This document shows, piece after piece, positions 6,161-13,414 of a stretch of DNA of 18,538 nucleotides. Made by a program: the position numbers and the translations under genes. The stretch spans positions 1 to 18,538 of the forward strand of contig JAEZNB010000075.1 of assembly GCA_023441965.1 (NCBI GenBank), written 5' to 3'. Position 1 is the stretch's first letter, and every line of letters starts with the position of its first letter. The DNA comes from Bacillota bacterium (GTDB lineage: Bacteria; Bacillota; Clostridia; Lachnospirales; Lachnospiraceae). The notes under the pieces are model-generated. The model was not told where the DNA came from. It saw only the letters and a list, made by a program, of their open reading frames with translations, and ran no database searches.

Positions 6161-7546
6161 TTGAGCAGTAACAAAAGAGTTGTGAAATTCAGACGGCGCA
6201 GGAGTGTAAATATCGGTATTATCATATTTACGATCCTGTTTTTATATATTGCAATCAATATCTACCTCTACTTCACGAAGGAGCATATGTCCATCTACGA
6301 GGTGAAGGAAGGCTCCAATGCGGAGGACAATCTCTTTACCGGTCTGGTGCTGCGGGAGGAGGAGGTCTTCAAGACAGATCGGGCCGGTTATGTGTTTTAT
6401 TTTCAGAAGGATGGAGCCCGTATCGCAAAGAATAGCTCGGTATACGCAGTGGATGACAGCCGACAGATCATGGATATGATCATGACCAGTGAGGATCCCC
6501 TGAAGGTATCCGATAAGGTGAACACACAGTTTCTCTATAAGCTTGAGAAATTTAATATGAATTATTCCGACAGTAACTTCAGTCCCGTATATTCCTTCAA
6601 GGAGGATGCCAAAAGCACTGTACTGGATATCCTGAATCAGGCCATGATAGAGGAGGGCGGGACGATCGAAGAGGAAACCGGCCTTTCCTTCTCCTATGGT
6701 GTGGTAAAGAGCTCGGGAAGCGGCATTGTTACATATTATCTCGACTCCTTCGAGAATATTACGGCTGATATGGTGACAAAGTCGATGTTTGATACAGATA
6801 GCTACAGCCGGACCTTACTGCGTTCCAGCGAGATGGTCCCCATGGATACACCGGTCTATAAGCTGATCCGCTCTGATGTCTGGAATATCATCCTTCCTCT
6901 TACGAAGGAGCAATATGACCGTTTGAGCGGCAAAAGCACCATTGGCTTAACGGTGGAGAAGGACAAGCAGGAGGCCGTCGCAGCCATCAGTCTTTTTCAG
7001 AAGGGTACTGACTACTATGCGAAGCTTACGATGGACAAGTACCTGACCTCTTACATTCAGGACCGTTATCTGGAGGTCAAGCTTCATCTGGCCTCTGAGA
7101 AGGGTTATAAGATCCCCTTATCCTCCATTGTGGAGAAGGATTTCTACCTGGTACCTCTGGAATACTTTACAATCGGTGCGAACAGCGGTAAGGAAGGTCT
7201 GGTCAAAGAGACCTATAATGAGAACGGAGAAGTTAATTTTACCTTTATCGCAGCCGATAAATACTATGAAGATGAGACCTATGGCTATGTGGATACCAGG
7301 TTGTTCCCGACCGGTACCTGGATCAGAATCACTGACAGCGACCAACGCTTTCAGCTGTCACTGACAGCCAAGCTGACCGGTGTATATAATGTCAATATGG
7401 GCTATGCCGTATTTAAAAGAATAGAACCCCTCTATCAGAATGATTCCTACTGCATCGTGAAGAAGAATACCTCCTATGGTTTATCTCTCTATGATCATAT
7501 CGCATTGGATGGATCAACCGCTGTGGAGCAGAAAATCATATACTAA
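6161..7546 (+). CDS. HlyD-like membrane adaptor protein
   Basis: The 461-residue protein begins at a TTG codon, 8 bases after a perfect AGGAGG (6147-6152); no ATG closer to this site fits. A basic N terminus (KFRRRR) precedes one membrane helix (about 17-38), so most of the protein should be outside the cell. A lipoyl-like half (GLVLREEEVFKTDRAGYVFYF...DGARIAKNSSVYAV) and its partner (GSGIVTYYLDSFENI) bracket a short helical insert. Beta-rich domains follow, ending in NTSYGLSLYDHIALDG. This layout resembles HlyD/RND-type adaptors, but the long coiled-coil hairpin is absent and no ABC or RND transporter gene is nearby. Its place at the head of the yggS-sepF-ylmH-divIVA cluster suggests an envelope or division role, which is inference. 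Confidence 0.75.
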   Translation: MSSNKRVVKFRRRRSVNIGIIIFTILFLYIAINIYLYFTKEHMSIYEVKEGSNAEDNLFTGLVLREEEVFKTDRAGYVFYFQKDGARIAKNSSVYAVDDSRQIMDMIMTSEDPLKVSDKVNTQFLYKLEKFNMNYSDSNFSPVYSFKEDAKSTVLDILNQAMIEEGGTIEEETGLSFSYGVVKSSGSGIVTYYLDSFENITADMVTKSMFDTDSYSRTLLRSSEMVPMDTPVYKLIRSDVWNIILPLTKEQYDRLSGKSTIGLTVEKDKQEAVAAISLFQKGTDYYAKLTMDKYLTSYIQDRYLEVKLHLASEKGYKIPLSSIVEKDFYLVPLEYFTIGANSGKEGLVKETYNENGEVNFTFIAADKYYEDETYGYVDTRLFPTGTWIRITDSDQRFQLSLTAKLTGVYNVNMGYAVFKRIEPLYQNDSYCIVKKNTSYGLSLYDHIALDGSTAVEQKIIY

Positions 7547-7652
7547 GAAACAGAGCTCATAAGCCTGTCTAAGGCACTTTTACGAGGCTATACCGGTGAT
7601 ATGTGGGAGGGCCTGAAGGAAATACCTGCTTATAATGAAGGAGACCTATAAA

Positions 7653-8384
7653 ATGAAGGAACGTATTCAGGATATCGAAAGACGCATACAAGCGGCCTGC
7701 GACCGCAGTGGACGGGACCGGTCGGAGGTAACCTTAATTGCCGTCAGTAAGACCAAGCCGGCTTCCATGCTGGAGGAGGCATATGCCCTTGGGATAAGGG
7801 ATTTCGGTGAAAATAAGGTTCAGGAGCTTTCAGAGAAATATCAGATCTTCCGGGATGGCAGCCATGAGGATATGAAGTGGCACCTGATCGGCCACCTCCA
7901 GAGAAATAAGGTAAAGCAGGTGATTGATAAGGCCCTTCTGATTCATTCCGTCGATTCCTTACGTCTGGGGCAGGCGATTGAAGAAGCGGCAGCCAGGCTT
8001 CCTAAGGTCATCGATATTCTTGTAGAGGTGAATATCGCTTTGGAGGAGACAAAATTCGGTGTGACTGCGGAGGAAGCAGGACCTTTGATCGAGGAGCTTT
8101 CTAAGCTCCCCCATCTAAGAGTCAGAGGCCTGATGACCATAGCTCCTTATGTGGAGGATCCTGAAAAAAATAGGAAGTATTTTAGTAAATTGCGAGAATT
8201 ATTTATTGACATAAAATCAAAAAACATTGATAATTACAGTAAAGGGAATGTTGACCGGGATTACTTTAATATTCTCTCTATGGGCATGACCGGAGATTTT
8301 GAGGTAGCGGTAGAAGAGGGTGCTACCATGGTCAGGGTTGGAACAGGAATTTTCGGGGAACGCGATTATTCTGTATCAGTATAG
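7653..8384 (+). CDS. yggS: YggS/PROSC family pyridoxal phosphate-binding protein
   Basis: This is a PLP homeostasis protein with an alanine racemase-like fold but no known racemase activity; the B. subtilis homologue is YlmE. Start 7653 is preferred over the in-frame ATG at 7635 because AAGGAG (7638-7643) lies between them. That gives 243 residues. Motifs are LIAVSKTKP with the PLP lysine at residue 33, FGENKVQE, WHLIGHLQRNKVK, VDILVEVNI, LMTIAPY and the C-terminal phosphate-binding segment MVRVGTGIFGER. The stretch 8165-8262 (KYFSKLRELFIDIKSKNIDNY and on) is clearly more AT-rich than the rest and longer than in many relatives before LSMGMTGDFEVA. The sepF start follows 25 bases after its stop. 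Confidence 0.93.
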   Translation: MKERIQDIERRIQAACDRSGRDRSEVTLIAVSKTKPASMLEEAYALGIRDFGENKVQELSEKYQIFRDGSHEDMKWHLIGHLQRNKVKQVIDKALLIHSVDSLRLGQAIEEAAARLPKVIDILVEVNIALEETKFGVTAEEAGPLIEELSKLPHLRVRGLMTIAPYVEDPEKNRKYFSKLRELFIDIKSKNIDNYSKGNVDRDYFNILSMGMTGDFEVAVEEGATMVRVGTGIFGERDYSVSV

Positions 8385-8409
8385 TATTCATAGATTGGAG
8401 AGACATAGG

Positions 8410-8970
8410 ATGCCGAATATTTTTAAGAATTTTCTGAACTCAATGAGACTTACAGATGAAGAGGAAGAATATGAAGAGTACCTAAATGAAGAAGCCGAGA
8501 AGGAGCAGAGAAAGGCCAAACGGATGGAGCGCAAGGCAGAGAAGTACGATATGGCAGAAGAGTCTCCGAAGAATCAGGCTGCTACATCGGCTCCGAATGA
8601 CTTCAAGAAGGAGAGGATGTCAAAGATGGAAAGAAGTACTGCAGGAAAGGTTGTTCCCATCAGGACAACCACCAAGGGACTAGAGGTCTGCATCATGAAG
8701 CCTACGTCCTTTGAGGATTCCCAGGAAATTTGTGACATGCTTTTGACAGGACGGGCGACAGTTATTAATCTGGAGGGCTTTGATGATAAGCTGGCACAGC
8801 GGACCATGGATTTCGTCTCCGGTGCAGTCTATGCGATTAACGGTAAGCTTCATCGGATCTCCAGCTGTATCTTTATCGTATCTCCTGATACCGTGGACAT
8901 CTCAGGTGATTACCTTGATCTGATTCAGGAAAGAGGCTTTGAACCGCCCACCTTCCAGTCAAAATTCTAG
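8410..8970 (+). CDS. sepF: Cell division protein SepF
   Basis: SepF links FtsZ to the membrane and bundles FtsZ filaments during septum formation. ATG 8410, 9 bases after GGAG (8397-8400), gives 186 residues; the upstream open frame overlaps yggS and is not used. An N-terminal amphipathic helix (MPNIFKNFLNSMRL) is the likely membrane anchor. A charged linker rich in Glu and Lys follows (about 16-78). The SepF fold is at about 85-172: VVPIRTTTKGLEVCIMKP, FEDSQEICDMLLTGRATVINLEG and MDFVSGAVYAINGKLHRISSCIFIVSP. The C-terminal tail EPPTFQSKF follows. The gene sits between yggS and ylmH, as in Bacillus. Confidence 0.95.
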   Translation: MPNIFKNFLNSMRLTDEEEEYEEYLNEEAEKEQRKAKRMERKAEKYDMAEESPKNQAATSAPNDFKKERMSKMERSTAGKVVPIRTTTKGLEVCIMKPTSFEDSQEICDMLLTGRATVINLEGFDDKLAQRTMDFVSGAVYAINGKLHRISSCIFIVSPDTVDISGDYLDLIQERGFEPPTFQSKF

Positions 8971-8976
8971 CAGACG

Positions 8977-9744
8977 ATGATGGACAAGGACGAACAGCTT
9001 TTACGGAGACGTTTCAAGGATCTGGCCCTGGCGGCAGAGCTTCGGGGCGGCATGCTCTTCTCGGATTTTCTCAATCTCCATGAGCAGAGCATATTTATGA
9101 GCATGAAACAGGAATTACCGAAGATAAAGTATTTTACTTACGGAGGTTTTGAAGACGCCGAGAGGAAAATACTTTGTTTTTGTGGTGACGACTGGATTAC
9201 GGACAGTGAGGAAGCGGCTTGGCCGATTACCTGTATCCGTCTGGCTCCTGCGAATCAGAAATTCAGTGATACTCTGACCCATCGGGATTTCCTGGGCGCA
9301 ATCTTAAACTTAGGGATCGACCGCAGTAAGGTGGGAGATATTCTGATACAGGAGAATATGGCATATCTGTTCTGTATGAACACCATCAGCGGCTTTATCA
9401 CTGAACAGCTTAGCAAGGTGAAGCATACTACGATCCACGCCGGTATCTGCTCCGGTAAGGATTTTGATTATAAGCCTAAGTTTACTATGATTACGGGAAC
9501 CGTATCCTCAGTCAGACTTGACAGCATCCTGTCTGTGGCCTTTAAAGGCTCCAGGAGCAGCCTGTCCGGCCTGATCGAAGGCGGTAAGGTCTTTGTTAAC
9601 AGCCGGGAGGTCTTATCTAACAGCTATCAGCTGAAGGAGAAGGATGTCGTTTCCGTCCGTGGCTACGGTAAATTTATCTATGCCGGAACTGATTACCAGA
9701 CGAAGAAGGGAAGATATTCGGTTAAAATACAACTGTATGTTTAA
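8977..9744 (+). CDS. ylmH: S4-domain RNA-binding protein YlmH
   Basis: YlmH is an RNA-binding protein of the sepF cluster; work in B. subtilis ties it to ribosome-associated quality control of stalled 50S subunits. The 255-residue protein has the YlmH N-terminal domain (FSDFLNLHEQ, TYGGFEDAERKILCF, LTHRDFLGAILNLGIDRSKVGDI). The C-terminal S4 domain is at about 178-240 (VRLDSILSVAFKGSRSSLSGLIEGGKVFVN, then LKEKDVVSVRGYGKF). The start is 6 bases after the sepF stop with tandem ATG codons (8977 and 8980). No clear ribosome site precedes it, so translation probably depends on coupling to sepF. Confidence 0.92.
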   Translation: MMDKDEQLLRRRFKDLALAAELRGGMLFSDFLNLHEQSIFMSMKQELPKIKYFTYGGFEDAERKILCFCGDDWITDSEEAAWPITCIRLAPANQKFSDTLTHRDFLGAILNLGIDRSKVGDILIQENMAYLFCMNTISGFITEQLSKVKHTTIHAGICSGKDFDYKPKFTMITGTVSSVRLDSILSVAFKGSRSSLSGLIEGGKVFVNSREVLSNSYQLKEKDVVSVRGYGKFIYAGTDYQTKKGRYSVKIQLYV

Positions 9745-9794
9745 GGATTTCTGATCATACCGCTTCGTCAGATAAGAATAGGGAGGTTGGAGGG

Positions 9795-10406
9795 ATGTTT
9801 ACACCATCAGAACTGCGTGATAGGCTAAAGAGCTTGGACAAGAAGGAAATGGAGCAGCTCCTGAATGAGCTGGTAATTGATTTTGAGCTGCTATATGATG
9901 AGAAGGAAGACCTGCAGAAGAAAAACGAGGAATTGAACGAGAATCTCCGCTACTATAAATCGATTGAGAAGACTCTGCAGAAGGCCCTTATTCTGGCAGA
10001 GAAGACCTCCCAGGACATCAAGGCGACAGCAATCAGGGAAGCGGAATCCATTGAGATGGAGGCCAGAGCCAAGGCGAATAAGCTTGAGGCCGGAGCCAGA
10101 AGAAATCTTGAGCTGATAGAGCATAAAACCCTGAATCTGATTCATCAGTATGATTTCTTTAGGATTCAGTTTGAGAATCTGCTGAATGCACAGCTTAAGC
10201 TGATCAACAGTGAAAGCTTTATGATCAATACCAATGATTTTCTGTATCGTGAGGAAGAGGAAGAGCCTAAGGCAGAGCCCATGCAGATTGAGGAAGATCC
10301 TGTGAAGACGGAGCTTAGGGAGTCTGAGGTTCAGAAGGAAGCACCGCAGGAGAGCATCGAGACGGAGGATGGCTTTGAATTCATTAGCCTGCTGGATCAG
10401 ATATAG
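9795..10406 (+). CDS. divIVA: Divergent DivIVA-family coiled-coil protein
   Basis: DivIVA proteins bind curved membrane at septa and poles and recruit partners. The 203-residue protein starts with FTPSELRDRL and LLNELVIDFELLYDEKEDLQKKN, matching the family N terminus. A long coiled coil follows (about 35-125, rich in Glu, Lys and Ala with RAKANKLEAGARRNLELIEHK), then an acidic, Pro- and Glu-rich tail. The usual hydrophobic loop FRGYD, whose Phe17-Arg18 inserts into membrane in B. subtilis, is missing: the matching region reads RLKSLDKKE. The ribosome site is GGGAGG at 9781-9786; a second GGAGGG touches the ATG. It is last of the yggS-sepF-ylmH group before the hairpin at 10491. The family call is good, while classical polar targeting is uncertain. 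Confidence 0.82.
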   Translation: MFTPSELRDRLKSLDKKEMEQLLNELVIDFELLYDEKEDLQKKNEELNENLRYYKSIEKTLQKALILAEKTSQDIKATAIREAESIEMEARAKANKLEAGARRNLELIEHKTLNLIHQYDFFRIQFENLLNAQLKLINSESFMINTNDFLYREEEEEPKAEPMQIEEDPVKTELRESEVQKEAPQESIETEDGFEFISLLDQI

Positions 10407-10490
10407 CAAAGCAAGGAATGAGAAGCAGGAAGCCTGAATACTTCACACTGACAGAAGATAAATACATAGATATTCCAGATGATAAAAGCA

Positions 10491-10534
10491 GCATAACCTC
10501 GTCTTAGGGTTATAGGATGTGGTTATGCATTTTT
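10491..10534 (+). terminator. Terminator or attenuator-like hairpin between divIVA and aroB
   Basis: GCATAACC (10491-10498) pairs with GGTTATGC (10521-10528), and five T follow (10530-10534), giving a terminator form with a 22-base loop. Within that loop GGTTAT (10508-10513) can pair with ATAACC (10493-10498) instead, giving an alternative hairpin that destroys the terminator stem. This arrangement fits an attenuator, or just a partial terminator with an internal repeat. No T-box or known riboswitch motif was seen upstream. Confidence 0.6.
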
Positions 10535-10611
10535 ATATATATTGGTACGGGCATACTGTGTCGTAGCGCTCTTGATGCAGGCAGCTGAAAGGAAGTTTGG
10601 AGGAAAATCGT

Positions 10612-11730
10612 ATGAACAGAGCAGGAAAGGACCTTAAGAAAGGGAGTAAGGAAGCAATTACGGTATATTATGAAAATCAGCCCTCTTATGATATTATGCT
10701 GGAGAAGGATTACGGCAGGCTGGCGGCAGCTGTGGAACGGCTGGGTATGAGAGGCCGGAAATTCATGATTGTTACCGATAGCAATGTTGCTGCTCACTAT
10801 CTGGAGGAATGTCAGTCCCTGTTCACTTCCCTGTCTGATTGCGTCATCAGCTTTGTGATTCCTGCCGGAGAGGCCAGCAAGAACCTGACAAGTGTTGAGG
10901 AATGCTATTCCAGACTGATCCGAGCCGGTTTTGACCGCAATGATGTCCTGGTTGCTCTGGGAGGAGGGGTCATCGGAGATCTGACCGGATTTGCCGCAGC
11001 TACCTATCTGCGCGGGATACGCTTTCTCCAACTGCCCACCTCCTTACTGGCTATGGTGGATTCCAGTATCGGGGGCAAGACCGGAGTGGATTTTCAATCC
11101 TATAAGAATATGGTCGGTGCCTTCCATCAGCCTAAGCTGGTCTATATCAACCTGTCTGTCTTATTCAGCCTGCCTGACCGTGAATTCAATTCCGGTATGG
11201 GGGAAATCATAAAGCATGGGCTGATCAAGGACACCAGCTACTATGCATGGCTGAAGGCAAAACGGGTGGAAATTCGGAAGAAGGACCTGGATATCTTATT
11301 GGAGATGGTAAGGGTCAGCTGTCTGATTAAGAAGGCAGTCGTAGAGAAGGATCCGAAGGAGTTAGGAGATCGGGCCCTCTTGAATTTTGGACACACCATC
11401 GGCCATTCCGTCGAAAAGCTGAAGGATTTCTCCCTGCTCCATGGGGAATGCGTCTCCTTAGGAATGTGTGCCGCTGCGTATCTGTCCTATCAGAGAGGCT
11501 ATCTTAGCCTGGCCAAATACGAGGATGTCGTGCAAACCCTGAAGAGCTTTGATCAGCCGGTCAGAGTGGAAGGGCTTAAGGCGGAGGAAATCTACGAGGT
11601 GACCCGGTCTGATAAAAAGATGGACGGTAACAAAGTCCGTTTTATCCTGCTTCGAAGCATCGGGGAGGCCTTCATCGATCCCGAGGTAACGAAATCAGAG
11701 CTATTGGATGCGATTGAAGTGATATTATGA
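10612..11730 (+). CDS. aroB: 3-dehydroquinate synthase
   Basis: AroB converts DAHP to 3-dehydroquinate, the second step of the shikimate pathway, using NAD and a divalent metal. ATG 10612 is 8 bases after GGAGG (10599-10603); the TTG at 10597 overlaps that site and is unlikely. The 372-residue protein shows the NAD-binding segments PAGEASKNL, VALGGGVIGDLTGFAAATYLRG and SSIGGKTGVD. Metal ligands are Glu198 in GMGEIIKHG, His261 in GHTIGH and His277 in LHGE; His265 is the adjacent active-site histidine. No other shikimate genes are in the window, so its place between divIVA and lspA is a neighbourhood feature rather than a pathway operon. Confidence 0.95.
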   Translation: MNRAGKDLKKGSKEAITVYYENQPSYDIMLEKDYGRLAAAVERLGMRGRKFMIVTDSNVAAHYLEECQSLFTSLSDCVISFVIPAGEASKNLTSVEECYSRLIRAGFDRNDVLVALGGGVIGDLTGFAAATYLRGIRFLQLPTSLLAMVDSSIGGKTGVDFQSYKNMVGAFHQPKLVYINLSVLFSLPDREFNSGMGEIIKHGLIKDTSYYAWLKAKRVEIRKKDLDILLEMVRVSCLIKKAVVEKDPKELGDRALLNFGHTIGHSVEKLKDFSLLHGECVSLGMCAAAYLSYQRGYLSLAKYEDVVQTLKSFDQPVRVEGLKAEEIYEVTRSDKKMDGNKVRFILLRSIGEAFIDPEVTKSELLDAIEVIL

Positions 11731-11762
11731 GCTTAGTGAAAAACAATATGATATTGCTAAGC
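11731..11762 (+). repeat. Two-part inverted repeat after aroB
   Basis: GCTTAG (11731-11736) pairs with CTAAGC (11757-11762), and inside it CAATA (11744-11748) pairs with TATTG (11752-11756). As RNA this makes a continuous 11-bp helix on the right side with a 7-base A-rich bulge (TGAAAAA) on the left. There is no T-run, so it is not an ordinary terminator; it could act in mRNA processing or stability. Confidence 0.4.
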
Positions 11763-11855
11763 CCAGTCATGTGTGTTTAGTGGATATGATATTATTCTGC
11801 TACAGCCTAGGGCAGTAGAAGAGATATGAATACATTATGATTAAGCCGGGTCGAT

Positions 11856-11869
11856 CGGTGTATACACCG
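11856..11869 (+). promoter_or_regulatory. Perfect 14-bp palindrome upstream of lspA
   Basis: CGGTGTATACACCG is a perfect palindrome, and with one base bulged the flanking GATC/GATC extends it. It ends 26 bases before the lspA start and just upstream of the GGAGG ribosome site (11888-11892), which itself is only 3 bases from the ATG. It could be a protein operator, or an RNA hairpin with a TATA loop that affects lspA translation. No convincing promoter was seen next to it. Confidence 0.4.
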
Positions 11870-11895
11870 GATCATATAACGGCGGACGGAGGACT

Positions 11896-12435
11896 ATGAA
11901 GCAGCGAATTAGCAATTTCCTGTTATTTATATTACTAATTGCGATAGATCAGCTCACGAAATATTGGGCCAGAACATCGATACTGGAGAAGGGTCCCTTT
12001 TCCCTTATTCCAAAGGTCTTAAAGCTCCAATACCACGAAAATACCGGAGCGGTATGGGGCATTTTAAGCGGACGGATCAGTTTTCTGATTATCCTGACCA
12101 TCGTTCTGATGCTTGCATTGACTTATTTTTATCTGAAGATTCCCAAGGGAAAGCGTTATACACCGGTCCGAATGATCTGGATCTTTATTATGGCAGGAGC
12201 CATCGGGAATTTTATTGACCGTATATCCTTAAGGTATGTCGTAGACTTTATATATATAGAGCTGATAGACTTCCCAATCTTTAACTTCGCTGACATGTAC
12301 CTGACCATATCCTGTGCCTTATTGGTGATTCTGGTTCTGTTCTATTACAAGGAGAAGGATCTGGAATTCATCGATGATATCTTCCGCAGAAGGAAGAAGC
12401 AGGACAGTGACGGTGGCTCCGGAAAGGACGAATGA
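11896..12435 (+). CDS. lspA: Lipoprotein signal peptidase (signal peptidase II)
   Basis: LspA is a membrane aspartyl protease that cleaves the signal peptide of prolipoproteins after diacylglyceryl transfer. The 179-residue protein has four membrane helices (about 7-24, 60-80, 92-108 and 133-153). Motifs include IDQLTKYWA, YHENTGAVWG, GAIGNFIDRI, VVDFIYI with the first catalytic Asp and FPIFNFADM with the second. A charged tail extends beyond the last helix. The ribosome site GGAGG is unusually close (3 bases) to the ATG. A client is in the same window: the S11 carboxypeptidase at 4057 carries a lipobox. The rluD-family gene begins 4 bases after the stop, so coupling is likely. Confidence 0.95.
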   Translation: MKQRISNFLLFILLIAIDQLTKYWARTSILEKGPFSLIPKVLKLQYHENTGAVWGILSGRISFLIILTIVLMLALTYFYLKIPKGKRYTPVRMIWIFIMAGAIGNFIDRISLRYVVDFIYIELIDFPIFNFADMYLTISCALLVILVLFYYKEKDLEFIDDIFRRRKKQDSDGGSGKDE

Positions 12436-12439
12436 GATT

Positions 12440-13402
12440 ATGGCTATGGAAGAGGATGAGGTATTAGAGCTGTCGGAACCGGGGCAGGAAACCATACTTA
12501 CCGTTGAAGAGGCGTATGAGGGCCTCCGCATCGATAAATACCTGTCAGAGCTAATGGACGGTTTGTCCCGATCCTATATCCAGAAATTAATAGAGGATGG
12601 CAATATAATGGTCTCGGATAAGCCCGTAAAAGCCAATTTAAAGGTGAAAACAGGCCAGACCGTCACTTTATACCTGCCCGAGCCAAAAGAGGCTGAAATC
12701 GCCCCTGAGGATATCCCCCTTGACATTTTATATGAGGACAAGGATATTATCATCATCAATAAGCCAAAGGGGTTGGTAGTCCATCCCGCTGCAGGACATG
12801 CTTCAGGCACCCTGGTAAATACCCTTCTGTATCATTGCGGAGGGGAGCTCTCAGGTATCAACGGAGTCTTAAGACCGGGAATCGTTCACCGGATCGACAG
12901 AGATACCACCGGTGTGATGGTGGCCTGTAAGAATGATCAGGCCCATCAGTTCATAGCAGAGCAACTGAAGATCCATTCCATCACCAGAAAATATCAGGCC
13001 CTGGTATATCATACCTTCCAGGAGCAGGAGGGAAGAGTGGAGGCACCGATCGGCAGGCATGAGCGGGACCGGAAGAAAATGGCCATAAACCATAAGAATG
13101 GGAAATATGCCGCTACCAACTATCGGGTGCATGAAAATCTTGCCGGCAAATACGCCTATATCGAATGCTCCTTGGAGACCGGCCGTACCCATCAGATCAG
13201 AGTTCATATGGCAAGCATCCGACACCCGCTTCTGGGAGATACGGTATATGGTCCCGAAAGGGATCCCTTCCGCCTGGAGGGACAGGTGTTGCATGCCGGT
13301 GTCTTGGGCTTTGTACATCCTACTACGAAGAAATACATGGAATTTCATGCACAGCTACCACAATATTTTACAGAATTATTAGATAAACTTAGACGACAGT
13401 AA
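12440..13402 (+). CDS. rluD: RluD-family 23S rRNA pseudouridine synthase
   Basis: This enzyme converts specific uridines in large-subunit rRNA to pseudouridine. ATG 12440 gives 320 residues; ATG 12446 is an alternative, and earlier in-frame codons lie inside lspA. An N-terminal S4 RNA-binding domain (about 20-85: LRIDKYLSELMDGLSRSYIQ, then LIEDGNIMVS) is followed by the catalytic domain. That domain has IINKPKGLVVHPAAGH, GIVHRIDRDTTGVMVACKN with the catalytic Asp, RKYQALV, and LETGRTHQIRVHMASIRHPLLGD. HRIDRDTTG replaces the commoner HRLDxxTSG. The lspA-rluD order is common in Firmicutes. Membership in the RluA/RluD family is certain; the exact modified positions are inferred. Confidence 0.92.
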   Translation: MAMEEDEVLELSEPGQETILTVEEAYEGLRIDKYLSELMDGLSRSYIQKLIEDGNIMVSDKPVKANLKVKTGQTVTLYLPEPKEAEIAPEDIPLDILYEDKDIIIINKPKGLVVHPAAGHASGTLVNTLLYHCGGELSGINGVLRPGIVHRIDRDTTGVMVACKNDQAHQFIAEQLKIHSITRKYQALVYHTFQEQEGRVEAPIGRHERDRKKMAINHKNGKYAATNYRVHENLAGKYAYIECSLETGRTHQIRVHMASIRHPLLGDTVYGPERDPFRLEGQVLHAGVLGFVHPTTKKYMEFHAQLPQYFTELLDKLRRQ

Positions 13403-13414
13403 GGGGAACTAATA

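Noticed and set aside
7562..7586. Possible terminator between the HlyD-like gene and yggS
   Set aside because: The stem is only about 4 bp (GCCT/AGGC) and the T-run is short, so read-through within the operon is more likely.
7631..7636. TATAAT just before yggS as a promoter
   Set aside because: A start near 7643 would remove the AAGGAG ribosome site at 7638-7643 from the mRNA, and there is no good -35.
9891..10409. A 172-codon - strand frame opposite divIVA
   Set aside because: It is the antisense shadow of a coiled-coil gene with biased codons; the Leu-rich product has no recognisable fold, start site or promoter.
10510..11031. A 173-codon - strand frame opposite the start of aroB
   Set aside because: It lies antisense to the confidently identified aroB, has no ribosome site and resembles no family.
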